64,000 nt of DNA, from assembly GCF_023051145.1 (NCBI RefSeq), contig NZ_JALKFS010000005.1, forward strand, positions 1,426,001-1,490,000. Reading direction: 5' to 3'. The notes under the pieces are model-generated. The model searched no databases. It was not told the origin of the DNA and saw only the letters and a program-made list of their open reading frames with translations. Source of the DNA: Williamsia sp. DF01-3. GTDB lineage: Bacteria > Actinomycetota > Actinomycetes > Mycobacteriales > Mycobacteriaceae. Made by a program: the position numbers and the translations under genes. Shown here in pieces: positions 18,449-27,750 of the stretch (position 1 is its first letter; the number at the start of each line of letters is the position of its first letter).

Positions 18449-20002
18449 GTGGGCGCATGGGCGGGAAACAAGGGCGCGGTCCGGATCGCGGTGATCTTCG
18501 GTGCGGTCCTGGCGATGGCAACGGCGACGGTCGGTCCGGCTTCGGCGGCCGCGCCGCCCGGGTACAACGACCTGATCGACGTCTGGCCGACCGCGGTGGA
18601 CGTGGCGGACTGTCGTCCGGGTGATCAGGTCGAGACCGGTATCCAGGGCGAGGTGCCCTTGGCGGACCGAAAGTCCGGGCGCAGCACCAAGGGTTACAAC
18701 TGCAACATCGATCTGATCGGTCAGTATCAGGGGCAGGGCGCCGGCATCGTCAGTGCCACCTACGGTCACTGTTCGTACACGGGTTCTTCTTTCCCCACCA
18801 ACTTCTTGGGACCCGATCCCGGGGTGCAGGTGATCGACGTCAGCGATCCGGCCAATCCACGGATGACGGATGTGCTGAGCGAACCTGCGATGGTGGGCGG
18901 CACCTGGGAGTCGTTGAAGGTCAACAAGGAACGTGGACTCCTGGTGGGCACGGGGGTGGGCATCCTCGAGGGCGCCGGTTACATCTCGGTGTACGACATC
19001 GCCACCGACTGCGCGCACCCGCGGCTGCTCAACACCGGCGCCGGGTCCCAGCTGTCGATGCCGATTCCGGTCACCACCCACGAGGGCGACTTCTCGCCTG
19101 ACGGGAACACGTACTGGGCCACCGGCATTGCGCCCGGCTACGTCAGCGCCATCGACATCACCGATCCGCGTGATCCGATGGTGGTGTGGTCCGGGGTCAC
19201 GGGTGTCGAGGCCCATGGTCTCGGGTTCTCGCCGGACGGCAACACCATGTATCTGTCGAATCTTCTGGGACTGACGATGATCGACGTCTCGGCGGTGCAG
19301 AACCGCACACCGAGAACGATTGTGCCCGAACTCATGCCGCACGTCGGTGAAAAGCTCTGGGCCGATGGTCAGATCACTCAACACAGCATCTACGTCACCT
19401 ACGACGGGCAGCCGCACGTTTTCAGCGTCGACGAGGGCGGTTCGGGTGGCGTCAAGTTGTTCGATGCGGCGCGCTCGTCGAATCTCCAGCAGCGCAACGC
19501 GATCAAGTTGGCGATCAATCTGCCGGACAACGCCAACAGGTGGGCCCAGAGCACCACTGCCAACGGCGCGTTCGGTTACGACGCCCACTACTGCTCGGTG
19601 GATCGTCCGGTCGATCCGACCGCGATGGCATGCGGGTGGATCCAGTCGGGCGTCCGAGTGTTCGACATCAGCGACCCCGACCACTTCGAGGAGGTCGCGT
19701 ACTTCAACCCACCCGCGCAGACGGGCAAGAACTGGCAGTTGAGCAACTCTCTGCACGCTCTGCTCGGCTCCATCGCGGCTCCGCCGATCATCGGCACGCT
19801 GGCGGTCGCCCGGGCAGTGCTGCAGGGCGACAGCCCCGTCGACGGGATAATCAATGATCAGAGTCGTCTCGTGGGAGGCGACCTCTCGGCCGACTGGTGT
19901 CTGTCACCACCGGAGTTCCACGGCGATCAGCTCTGGGTGACCTGCATGGACAACGGGTTCATGGCCCTGGCGCTCGATCCGGCGGTATACCCGATCCGAT
20001 GA
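18449..20002 (+). CDS. Secreted LVIVD-repeat (beta-propeller) protein
   Basis: The protein has 517 residues with a GTG start. The signal peptide ends near PASAAA. At least five LVIVD-type blades are visible: VQVIDVSDPANPRMTDVL, ISVYDIATDCAHPRLL, VSAIDITDPRDPMVVW, LTMIDVSAVQNR and VRVFDISDPDHFEEVAYF. LVIVD proteins are predicted cell-surface propellers of unknown function. Its stop overlaps the DUF305 gene (ATGA), and the two probably act together outside the membrane. Confidence 0.75.
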   Translation: MGAWAGNKGAVRIAVIFGAVLAMATATVGPASAAAPPGYNDLIDVWPTAVDVADCRPGDQVETGIQGEVPLADRKSGRSTKGYNCNIDLIGQYQGQGAGIVSATYGHCSYTGSSFPTNFLGPDPGVQVIDVSDPANPRMTDVLSEPAMVGGTWESLKVNKERGLLVGTGVGILEGAGYISVYDIATDCAHPRLLNTGAGSQLSMPIPVTTHEGDFSPDGNTYWATGIAPGYVSAIDITDPRDPMVVWSGVTGVEAHGLGFSPDGNTMYLSNLLGLTMIDVSAVQNRTPRTIVPELMPHVGEKLWADGQITQHSIYVTYDGQPHVFSVDEGGSGGVKLFDAARSSNLQQRNAIKLAINLPDNANRWAQSTTANGAFGYDAHYCSVDRPVDPTAMACGWIQSGVRVFDISDPDHFEEVAYFNPPAQTGKNWQLSNSLHALLGSIAAPPIIGTLAVARAVLQGDSPVDGIINDQSRLVGGDLSADWCLSPPEFHGDQLWVTCMDNGFMALALDPAVYPIR

Positions 20003-20640
20003 AAGCCATTGTCGGCCAACGGTTATGGTTGATCACTGCGGTTGTCGTGGCCTTGGTCGTCGGGCTGGGTGTCGGGTTGATGGTCGACCGCGGAGGTCCG
20101 GAGTCGAAGGTGGCCGGAGAGTCGGCGACCGCCGTGGACGTGGGCTTTGCACAAGACATGTCCGCACATCACCAGCAGGCCCTCATGATGTGCGACCTAC
20201 TGGCGCCGACAGCGCAGCCGGATGTCCGGGCGCTCGCGGCCCAGATCGAGCAGGCGCAGTGGCGCGAGATCGGGCAGATGCAGGGCTGGCTACAGATGCT
20301 CGACGCACCGCTGCAGGCGACGCGTCCGATGAGCTGGATGGAAGCGGGTGGCCATCAGCACGCCGCGGGTGTGTCGACGATGCCGGGGATGGCCAGTGGC
20401 GACGAACTGACCCGGTTGTCGTCGGCCGACGATGTGCAGAGCGAGATCTTGTTCCTGCAGTTGATGATCCGGCACCACCAAGGGGCGATCGACATGGCCG
20501 CAGAAGCGGCCCGGAGCGCTGGAGAACCCGCCATTCGGCGTGCGGCAGTCGGGATGGTGAAGTCGCAGTCGGACGAGATATCAGTGATGACGGTGATGCT
20601 CGACCAACGAGGTGGGGACACCCTGCCGTACCCGGTGTGA
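19999..20640 (+). CDS. DUF305 membrane-anchored protein
   Basis: The protein has 213 residues. An N-terminal anchor (LWLITAVVVALVVGLGVGLM) precedes two DUF305 helical repeats, each with a His pair: DMSAHHQQALMMCDLL and LMIRHHQGAIDMAAEAA. DUF305 is a ferritin-like helical family that is often exported and found near copper or other metal-handling genes. It is coupled to the LVIVD gene by ATGA overlap. Metal binding through the HH motifs is likely but not shown. Confidence 0.8.
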   Translation: MKAIVGQRLWLITAVVVALVVGLGVGLMVDRGGPESKVAGESATAVDVGFAQDMSAHHQQALMMCDLLAPTAQPDVRALAAQIEQAQWREIGQMQGWLQMLDAPLQATRPMSWMEAGGHQHAAGVSTMPGMASGDELTRLSSADDVQSEILFLQLMIRHHQGAIDMAAEAARSAGEPAIRRAAVGMVKSQSDEISVMTVMLDQRGGDTLPYPV

Positions 20641-20657
20641 GCTCGGCGGGTGCCCGA

Positions 20658-20849
20658 TCACTCCGGTTTGGGTGCGCCTTCGGACTCGCCCGAGGTTGTC
20701 GTGTTCTCCGCTGCGTGGGCTTCGGGGTCACCGGCGCGACGATCCATCGGGTCGACTCCGTCGACGCCCTCGAGGACGGTGAACTCCTGCTCCGCGGACG
20801 CCACGAACTCCTTGGCTTCTTGTTTGATCTTGTGCACCCAGTCGGACAT
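20658..20849 (-). CDS. Small conserved-looking cytosolic protein
   Basis: The protein has 63 residues starting at the ATG of MSDWVHKIKQEAKEFV, with AGGAGTG six bases upstream. The frame is open for 21 more codons upstream but without a better start. The N-terminal half is an amphipathic helix and the tail is acidic and Ser/Thr-rich (ENTTTSGESEGAPKPE). No family is recognised. Confidence 0.5.
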   Translation of the reverse strand: MSDWVHKIKQEAKEFVASAEQEFTVLEGVDGVDPMDRRAGDPEAHAAENTTTSGESEGAPKPE

Positions 20850-20908
20850 TCGGCACTCCTGTTCCGCTCGCGGACGCCCGGTCGGCGCCAGAGACCACCC
20901 TACGTCGT

Positions 20909-21829
20909 TCACCGTTTGCCGAGCGCGGTCTCCGAATCCCAGACCGCCATCAGCTCACCGAGGATGTCGACCGCCAAGCCCAGTCCGCCCAGATGGCTCT
21001 CACCGGGCATGGTGAACATCTTGGCGTCGGGCAGTAGATGCACCACGTGTTCGCCGTGCTTGTGCGGAATGATGTGGTCGTGGTCGCCGTGCCACCAGCG
21101 CACCGGGACGGTCACGTCGCCGACCGAGAATCCCCAATCGCGGGCGAAGACAACAACATCGGCGAACGGGGCCTCCATCTGACGGCGTCCGCCGTTGAGG
21201 AGATCGTCGAGGAACATCGCTTTGAACTCGGGGCGCTGGAGCAGTTCGCGGTCGGCAGCGGGGGACAGCCGTCCGTAGAGACCGATGGCCGGCCCGGCAA
21301 CCGGTCGTGCCACTCGCACGACCGAACTGACAACCCGCCCGATCGGAGCCCCGGCCGTCTGCAGCAGGGGTGCGAGGAACTTGCCCAGTTCCATGGCGCC
21401 CCCACCGATCGCGTCGGGCCCGACCGCGGGTGCCACGCCGCCGAGTACGCCGGCGACGACCACTCGGTCGGGCATCGCATGGGCCACGCCCAGCGCGTAA
21501 GGGCCTCCGCCGGAGAGGCCGATGACCGCGAACTCGTCCACGCCGAGGGTGTCGGCGACGGTGGCGAGATCGTCGGCGAAGGCGAGCACGTTGGGGTAGC
21601 TGTACGGGGTCGAAGACCCGACGCCGGGCCGGTCGAGACCGATGATCCGGATGTTCTCCGCTTCGCCGAGATCGCGGACCTCGATCGGGATCTGCCGCCT
21701 GGCGCCAGGCGTGCCGTGGAGCCAGAACACAGCTCGGCCGGTCGCGGAACCGAACTCGGCGAACCCGATCCGGCGTCCCTCACCGACCGCCACGGAGCCT
21801 TCGATCTTGGGTCGTTCGATGTCGATCAT
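20909..21829 (-). CDS. Alpha/beta hydrolase
   Basis: The protein has 306 residues starting at MIDIERPKIEG. The fold is clear: oxyanion segment VFWLHGTPGARRQIP near 35, GLDRPGVGSSTPYSYPN, nucleophile elbow VIGLSGGGPYALGV near 102, and the catalytic His region HLGGLGLAV near the end. The D acid is probably in WWHGDHDHIIP. The substrate is unknown. It follows the MFS gene by 59 bp on the same strand. Confidence 0.82.
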   Translation of the reverse strand: MIDIERPKIEGSVAVGEGRRIGFAEFGSATGRAVFWLHGTPGARRQIPIEVRDLGEAENIRIIGLDRPGVGSSTPYSYPNVLAFADDLATVADTLGVDEFAVIGLSGGGPYALGVAHAMPDRVVVAGVLGGVAPAVGPDAIGGGAMELGKFLAPLLQTAGAPIGRVVSSVVRVARPVAGPAIGLYGRLSPAADRELLQRPEFKAMFLDDLLNGGRRQMEAPFADVVVFARDWGFSVGDVTVPVRWWHGDHDHIIPHKHGEHVVHLLPDAKMFTMPGESHLGGLGLAVDILGELMAVWDSETALGKR

Positions 21830-21888
21830 CCATCCAGAATGGCACCGAACGCCGGCCGCGTGTGCAATTTGCTGGTGGAACGCCTGCC

Positions 21889-23142
21889 TCACTCGTGGGA
21901 GGACAACACCACCCGGCCGTGGTCGAGCGAAGGCCGCATGTGACCGGCGCGCATCAGCAGAAGTCCGCACCCCGCCACGGCGATCGCGCTGATCGCACCA
22001 CCGACGATCAGTGGTGCACGCGGATCGGTCACCTGGGCGAGCCAGCCCAGCAAGGGGCTGCCGATCGGCGTGCCGCCGAGGAAACAGAGCATGTAGATGC
22101 CCATCACCCGGCCGCGCATCTGCGAATCGACCGACAGTTGCATGATGTTCATCGCCGAGGTGGTGAACATGATGTTGGCGACACCGACCGGGATGAGGAC
22201 CACTGCCACCAGCCAGAAGGTCGGCATCACACCGACGACCACCTCGAAGACCCCGAACGCGAGTGCGCCGGCCAGAAAGTGCCGTAGCCGTGCCGGTTTT
22301 GTCCGGCGGGCTGCCACCAGTGCTCCGCTGAGTGTGCCCACGGCCAGCATCGTGGACAGCAGACCGTATCCGCCTGCAGTTCCCTCGAAGGTGTTCGCGG
22401 TCAGGAGCGCAAGCGAGAGTGGGAAGTTCAGGCCGAAGGTGGAGACGACGAACACCGTCGCGAGGACCACGACGAGGTGGCGGTTGCGGCGCACGTAGCG
22501 CACCCCACTTCGGATCGAGCGGTCCGTGGTGGCACGGGCGGAGCGGATCAGCTCCGAGGTGCGCATCGCGAACAATCCGGCCAACACCGCCAGTGAGGTG
22601 ACCGCATTGATGAGGAAGACCGGGCCGGTGTCCACCAAGGTGATCAGGAGCCCGGCCACGGCAGGTCCGATGATCCGGGCGAGATTGAACGTCAGCGAGT
22701 TCAGTGCCACGGCGTTGGGCAACTGCTCCGCGCCCACCATCTCGATGGTGAACGACTGCCGGATCGGCGCATCGATCGCCGAGACGCACCCCAAGGCGAA
22801 CGAGAGGATGTACACCCAGGCCAGAGTTGCCATCCCCGCCACATCGAGCACCCCGAGAATCAGGGCACACAAGGCGATGGTGGTCTGGGTGGCGATGAGG
22901 AGTTTGCGTTTGTCGAACCGGTCGGCCAGCGCTCCGGCGGGTAGCGACACGATGGCCGTGGGGCCGAATTGCAAGGCCATGACGATGCCGACCGCAACGC
23001 CGCTGCCTCCGGACAGTTCCAGTACCAGCCAGTCCTGGGCGATGCGCTGCATCCAGGTCCCGACGAGCGAGACCACCTGCCCACCGGCCCAGAGACGGTA
23101 GTTGCGTACCCCGAGAGACGAGAACATCACCGGGAGTTGCAT
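21889..23142 (-). CDS. MFS transporter (efflux type)
   Basis: The protein has 417 residues and twelve predicted membrane helices. The MFS loop 2-3 motif is visible as GALADRFDKRKLLIA, and YRLWAGGQVVSLVGTWMQRI is typical of the enterobactin-exporter/MFS_3 group. The substrate is unknown. It lies on the same strand as the NCS2 permease upstream and the hydrolase downstream. Confidence 0.85.
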   Translation of the reverse strand: MQLPVMFSSLGVRNYRLWAGGQVVSLVGTWMQRIAQDWLVLELSGGSGVAVGIVMALQFGPTAIVSLPAGALADRFDKRKLLIATQTTIALCALILGVLDVAGMATLAWVYILSFALGCVSAIDAPIRQSFTIEMVGAEQLPNAVALNSLTFNLARIIGPAVAGLLITLVDTGPVFLINAVTSLAVLAGLFAMRTSELIRSARATTDRSIRSGVRYVRRNRHLVVVLATVFVVSTFGLNFPLSLALLTANTFEGTAGGYGLLSTMLAVGTLSGALVAARRTKPARLRHFLAGALAFGVFEVVVGVMPTFWLVAVVLIPVGVANIMFTTSAMNIMQLSVDSQMRGRVMGIYMLCFLGGTPIGSPLLGWLAQVTDPRAPLIVGGAISAIAVAGCGLLLMRAGHMRPSLDHGRVVLSSHE

Positions 23143-23193
23143 CGGAAATAGTTTACCGCTGCCAACTAATTGGCCACGCGGACCGGCAGCGAG

Positions 23194-24670
23194 CTACCCG
23201 ATGAGCGCTTCGATGGGTTCCTTGGCGAAGTACAGGGCGAACAGCGCGGCCACCAGCCAGAGCAAGGGGTGAATCGACCGGATCTTGCCCCGTGCGGACG
23301 CGAGCACCACCCAGGTGATGAAACCGACGCCGATGCCGTTGGCGATCGAGTAGGTGAAGGGCATCACCACGATGGTGAGGAAGCAGGGCAGCGCGTAGTC
23401 GAACCGCGTGAGGTCGACGGTGCGGATCTGCGCGATCATCAACGCGCCCACCACCACCAGGGCGGGTGCAGCGGCCTCGAGCGGCACCACCGAATACAGC
23501 GGCGTGAAGAACATGGCAACCAGGAACAGGACCCCGGTCACGACGTTCGCCAAACCGGTTCTGGCGCCCTCGGCGATGCCCGACGCCGATTCGACGAACA
23601 CGGTGTTCGACGATGCCGACCCGGCGCCGCCGGCGATGGCCCCGGCACCTTCGACCACAAGGGCCTTGCCGATGCCGGGCAGATTGCCGTCCTTGTCCGC
23701 GAGCTCGGCTTCTTTGCCGAGACCGGTCATCGTGCCCATGGCGTCGAAGAAGTTCGAGAGGACCAGTGCGAACACGAGAACCGACGCCGAGAGCACGCCG
23801 ATGCGGGTGAACGCGCCGAAGAGGTCGACGTCGCCCACGAGGTCGAGGTCGGGCATTCCTCCGACGGATGACGGCCAGTCGGGCACGTTGAGATTCCAGC
23901 CCTTGGTGTCGGTGACCGAGGGCCCCAGGTCGGCGAAGGTCTGCACGATCATCGCGACCGCAGTGGTGATCACGATGCCGATGAGCAGACCGCCCCGCAC
24001 CTTGCGCACCACCAGGACACCCATGAGCAGCACACCGAAGACGAAGATCAGAGTGGGCCAGGTGGCCACGGAGTTGTCGATACCCAGGCTCACCGGCACG
24101 GTTGTGCCCGCCGCATCGGGGATGCGTTTGACGAACCCGGCATCCACCAGGCCGATGAACGCGATGAAACACCCGATGCCTGCAGCGATCGCGGCCTTCA
24201 GTTCGGAAGGGACGGCCCGGAACACCGCAGTCCGGAAACCGGTGACCGCGAGCGCCACGATGATGATGCCGTCGATGACGACGAGCCCCATCGCCTCGGC
24301 CCAGGTGACCTGCGGCGCGATCGACACCGCGAGCAGGCTGTTGATGCCCAGGCCGGCTGCGATCGCGAACGGATAGTTCGCCACCAGGCCGAAGATGATG
24401 GACATGATTCCGGCGACCAACGCGGTGACGGCCGCAACCTGTGCGAGGGGGGAGGACGTCACCGAGGACATCGGTGTTCTTGGAGTTGCCCGGTACCCCG
24501 CCGATGATGATCGGGTTGAGCACCACGATGTAGGCCATCGTGAAGAAGGTGACCAGGCCGCCGCGGATCTCCCGCGAGAGTGTCGAGTTGCGCTCGGTGA
24601 TCTTGAAGAAGCGATCGAGTGCAGGGAGGCGGTGTTCCGAGGTGCCGGTCTTCTCCTGGTCCAACGACAT
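23194..24670 (-). pseudogene. NCS2 purine permease (AzgA/PbuG type) with one-base frameshift
   Basis: Two adjoining minus-strand frames make one NCS2 permease. The first (24670 to about 24450) has RFFKITERNSTLSREIRGG and TFFTMAYIVVLNPIIIGG. The second (to 23194) has GLVANYPFAIAAGLGINSLL and IGCFIAFIGLVDAGFVK. They meet at a run of six C (plus strand 24447-24452). Five C would give a continuous VLPLAQVAAVTALVAG. The family imports adenine, guanine or hypoxanthine with protons. It is either a sequencing error, a true pseudogene, or a slippage-controlled gene. Confidence 0.85.
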
Positions 24671-24714
24671 GATCTTCGGCCCCTTCGCGACTCGACCGGA
24701 CTGCCGTGCTCACC

Positions 24715-25398
24715 TCACCCTTCGGCGGCACGCCCTTTGCGGCTGTAACGATAGGCGAGCTTACGGGTACCTGATAACCAGTTCGGTTCGGGATCAACGT
24801 CTCTGGTGGTGTTCAGCGTGGGGTCGAAACCGATATTGGGGTAGTCGGCGTCGTCGGCAGGTTCGGAGAGCGTCAATCGGGCGAGCAGCTCGAAAGGTCC
24901 GGTGCCGTGGGCCTGCTCGATGTCGAAGACCAAACCGGCACCGTTGATCTGTGTGCGGAAGTTCTCCACCGAGACGCTGGCCTGCGGTGTCTGCGGCGCA
25001 ACTCGTGCCCGAAGCCACCAGCTGCCGCTGTCGTGGTGCAGCGGCTGTAGAGAGGAGAGGACTGCGCTGCCGATCTCGCGAGCGGGGAAGGGGATGGTCC
25101 TGGCCACGAGGTTCGTGCCCGCGGCGCTGGCGAGCAGCACGTCCCACGGCGCGTGGTCGCCTGGGTGCGGCGGCATCCGCATGGCGAGGCCCAGCACATC
25201 GGGAACCGTTCCGGGCATACCGACACCTTTGGACACCCGGGCCACCACGTCGCAGTCCGCCATCGGCAACCCGACGCCGTCGGCGGCCACCCTGGTCAGG
25301 GTGCCTTTGGCCAGTACGCCGTCGGGATGGAAGAGGCGAGCGCCCCGAAGAGCGGCACCTGCCTGAATGGGCAGGCCGGCTATGTCGGCGACTCTCAT
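24715..25398 (-). CDS. Conserved protein, possibly catalase-like fold
   Basis: The protein has 227 residues and no signal peptide. Segments such as RLFHPDGVLAKGTLTRV, LGLAMRMPPHPGDHAPWDVL and LLASAAGTNLVARTIPFP recall the beta-barrel of small catalase-superfamily proteins, and relatives are sometimes labelled phosphodiesterase. No clear haem ligand is seen, so enzyme activity is unproven. It lies 44 bp upstream of the NCS2 permease on the same strand. Confidence 0.5.
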   Translation of the reverse strand: MRVADIAGLPIQAGAALRGARLFHPDGVLAKGTLTRVAADGVGLPMADCDVVARVSKGVGMPGTVPDVLGLAMRMPPHPGDHAPWDVLLASAAGTNLVARTIPFPAREIGSAVLSSLQPLHHDSGSWWLRARVAPQTPQASVSVENFRTQINGAGLVFDIEQAHGTGPFELLARLTLSEPADDADYPNIGFDPTLNTTRDVDPEPNWLSGTRKLAYRYSRKGRAAEG

Positions 25399-25596
25399 CG
25401 CGCTCCTTCGTCACTCATCGGGAGGTGGAGCTGTCGCAGGGCAGATACCCGACGGTGGATGCAGGCAAACTCCCGCGTGACCCGGTGGCTGCGGGTCACC
25501 CCGGAACGGGACTGTCGAAACGTTCGGAGCAATATGCTCGGACGTCAAAGCGCACGGTGTGTTTACCGCCCAGAAATAGGGGGCATAAGGAACCCA

Positions 25597-26397
25597 ATGG
25601 CGGCCACGGCGATCAGCGTCGGCGGCCTCGAGACCGCAAAGGCCCACAACATGACAATGCTGCCGGTTCGGGGTGTCCCGATGCTCGACAACTACGTGTC
25701 GGACCCTGTCGATGAGGCCCTGGCGGCCTTGGAGGCCATCGAGGTGCCGAACGGCGTGTACAAACCGCAAGAGGATTCGCGACTGCTGCTCGCGGCCATG
25801 GCCGGTCTCGGAATGGTGCAGGGGCGCCGGGTGCTCGATCTGTGCACGGGAAGTGGTGTGCTCGCCGTCGCGGCCGCACGGCTCGGTGCCGCGGAAGTGA
25901 TTGCCTACGACATCTCGCCGAAGGCGGTGCAGTGCACCCTCGACAACGCGGAGGCACAGGGTCTTGTTGTCGACGCACGGCTCGGTTCGCTGGAGGAGGC
26001 GCTCGAAGCAGGTCCATTCGACCTCGTGGTCTCCAACCCGCCCTACGTACCAGCCGATCGTCTCTCGACAGCCAGCGTGGGCCTGACACATTCATGGCAC
26101 GGTGGCCGCGATGGTCGCACATTGCTCGACCCGCTGTGTGTCGCGGCCCCGGAATTGCTTGCTGACGACGGCACGATCATGATCGTCCAGTCAGAGTTCG
26201 CCGACACCGAGAGCTCGCTCGTCGAGTTGCGTGCAGGTGGCCTGAACGCTGACGTCGTTGCCCGCGAACGCATTCCGTTCGGACCGGTACTGATGCAGAA
26301 TGCGCGCTGGCTCGAGTCCCTGGGAATGCTCGAACCCGGTTGCCGCGAAGAAGAACTCGTGGTCGTCCGTGCACACAAGGCCGCCGGTGGGCGATGA
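25597..26397 (+). CDS. PrmC/HemK-like class I SAM-dependent methyltransferase
   Basis: The protein has 266 residues. The ATG at 25597 has AAGGAA just upstream. SAM motif I is VLDLCTGSGVLAVAAARLG near 88, and the amide-methylase motif IV is NPPY in VVSNPPYVPADRL near 147. NPPY enzymes methylate Gln or Asn side chains in proteins or exocyclic amines in nucleic acids. The gene overlaps the CDGSH gene (ATGA), with a diiron-protein gene convergent behind, so a role in that module is likely. It is not the usual prfA-linked prmC. Confidence 0.8.
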   Translation: MAATAISVGGLETAKAHNMTMLPVRGVPMLDNYVSDPVDEALAALEAIEVPNGVYKPQEDSRLLLAAMAGLGMVQGRRVLDLCTGSGVLAVAAARLGAAEVIAYDISPKAVQCTLDNAEAQGLVVDARLGSLEEALEAGPFDLVVSNPPYVPADRLSTASVGLTHSWHGGRDGRTLLDPLCVAAPELLADDGTIMIVQSEFADTESSLVELRAGGLNADVVARERIPFGPVLMQNARWLESLGMLEPGCREEELVVVRAHKAAGGR

Positions 26398-26645
26398 CCG
26401 TTCCTGACAAGGGAACCGTCCCTGACAAGGGAAGAGGCGGCGATCGCCGGGTGATCCGGGTGGTGCAGGGCGGCCCCATCATGGTTCAAGGACCGGTGAG
26501 CATCGAGATGCCCGACGGCAGCACCGTCAACTCCGATCGGTTCATGGTGGCTCTGTGCGCGTGCAAGCGCAGCAAGACATACCCGCTGTGCGACACCAGT
26601 CATCGTGGCCGTAAGAAGATCATGCGCCGCGAGGACCGGATCTGA
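26394..26645 (+). CDS. CDGSH iron-sulfur protein
   Basis: The protein has 83 residues. The 2Fe-2S ligand motif is CACKRSKTYPLCDTSH (C-x-C-x8-C-x3-H) near 60-75. CDGSH proteins carry a labile 2Fe-2S cluster with 3 Cys and 1 His. The N-terminus has a duplicated VPDKG from an 18-bp tandem repeat. It is coupled to the methyltransferase, and its TGA directly abuts the stop of the convergent diiron-protein gene. Confidence 0.85.
   Translation: MTVPDKGTVPDKGRGGDRRVIRVVQGGPIMVQGPVSIEMPDGSTVNSDRFMVALCACKRSKTYPLCDTSHRGRKKIMRREDRI
26397..26432 (+). repeat. 18-bp tandem duplication at the 5' end of the CDGSH gene
   Basis: The unit ACCGTTCCTGACAAGGGA (26397-26414) is repeated with one T-to-C change at 26415-26432. 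In frame it encodes TVPDKG twice, outside the cluster-binding domain. Confidence 0.85.
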
Positions 26646-27674
26646 TCAGCTGATCGGTTCGAGCAGCGAGCACTTTCCTTCGGTCCAGCTCCTCATCAGC
26701 AACGCTGCGAGTTTCTCCTCGAGGAAGTCGAACGCGCGGATCCCGAAGACCACGTCGGATTCGAGTTCGGGCTCCCGTGCCAGCAGGTCACCCACCACCT
26801 CGTGGCGCAGCACCTGCTCGTGCACGGCGTCGGCCTCCACGTGTTCGCGGTAGAACCGGATGCACTCGTCTGGGGCGTCGAGACGCTCGAGGGCCTGCGC
26901 CAGTCGGCGTGAACCGGGCGAGGACGTGATCTCGGTGGCCGCGAAATGCCCGACCACCGCGCCCCGCAGCGATCGGTGCAGTCCGAGCAACGACATCAGG
27001 TTGACCAGCGCCAGGGACTCGCCGGGGACGATCTCCAGGTAAGCGAGGTAGTCGGAGTCGAGGCCGGCGGCATCGAGTAGGTCGGCGTACAGCTGCTGGT
27101 GCACGTTCTCACCGCGACCGCCACCGAACTCGTCGAATTCGACGGCAACAAACGACGCTTTGGCCTGGCCCGTGAGGCGGGGGATCGCCCACGCATGGGG
27201 ATCGGCTTCTTTGAGGTGGTAGACCGAGCGGTGCACGAAGTACTCCTGCAGCTGATGCCACGTCCCGACGTCGCACAGGTAGTACGAAGGTCCGCTGCCG
27301 TCCGGGCTCTCGACGGAGAGCGCCTCGATCTCTGCGATGGCGTTGTCGCCCGGCTCCACGTCGGCGCGCAATGCGTTCATGAACTTCTTCTCCAGGCGGC
27401 CGCGCAGCCGGAGGAGTTCGGGGTTCCATTCCCAGGCGTCGTCGACGCCGATGAACCCGCGGTAGTGCAGTTCGTAGCAGACGTACAACGCCAGCTGGAG
27501 ATCACGACCGTACGGTTCGGTGTCGTAGGCGGACTCGTCGAGTGAGAGCAGCGACGTGGATGTTTCAGGATCGCGAGACAGCTCCGAGACGACTGCGGCC
27601 GAGAGCGGACCGGCAGGCTTCGGCAGGTCCCGGATGATCGAACTGGACGATGAAGTCTTCAGCGGTGCGGTCAC
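26646..27674 (-). CDS. Haem-oxygenase-fold iron-containing redox protein (HDO family)
   Basis: The protein has 342 residues and is mainly helical. Likely diiron ligands are in YFVHRSVYHLKEADPHAW, EFDEFGGGRGENVH, HFAATEITSSPGSRR and YREHVEADAVHEQV, the order seen in HO-like diiron oxygenases and oxidases. Such enzymes act on small molecules such as fatty acids or amino acids. It converges with the CDGSH gene at zero distance inside a 12-bp palindrome (GATCAGCTGATC). Redox partnership with the CDGSH protein is an inference. Confidence 0.72.
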   Translation of the reverse strand: MTAPLKTSSSSSIIRDLPKPAGPLSAAVVSELSRDPETSTSLLSLDESAYDTEPYGRDLQLALYVCYELHYRGFIGVDDAWEWNPELLRLRGRLEKKFMNALRADVEPGDNAIAEIEALSVESPDGSGPSYYLCDVGTWHQLQEYFVHRSVYHLKEADPHAWAIPRLTGQAKASFVAVEFDEFGGGRGENVHQQLYADLLDAAGLDSDYLAYLEIVPGESLALVNLMSLLGLHRSLRGAVVGHFAATEITSSPGSRRLAQALERLDAPDECIRFYREHVEADAVHEQVLRHEVVGDLLAREPELESDVVFGIRAFDFLEEKLAALLMRSWTEGKCSLLEPIS

Positions 27675-27750
27675 GGTGTTCGCCTACCCTTTCGCTGCTG
27701 TATGGAAACCTCATGGTGACGAGGGGTACAGCCGGTTCTGGGTAAGCGGA

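Noticed and set aside
18404-19756. A 450-codon minus-strand frame opposite the LVIVD gene
   Set aside because: Antisense shadow; the plus strand has signal peptide and repeated LVIVD blades.
20909-22870. A single 653-residue protein starting inside the MFS gene
   Set aside because: The first half is a shadow of the MFS gene; the hydrolase itself has a natural start at 21829.
24447-24452. Programmed frameshifting in the NCS2 permease
   Set aside because: There is no supporting stimulatory structure that I can see, and this transporter family is not known to use frameshifting; error or mutation is simpler.
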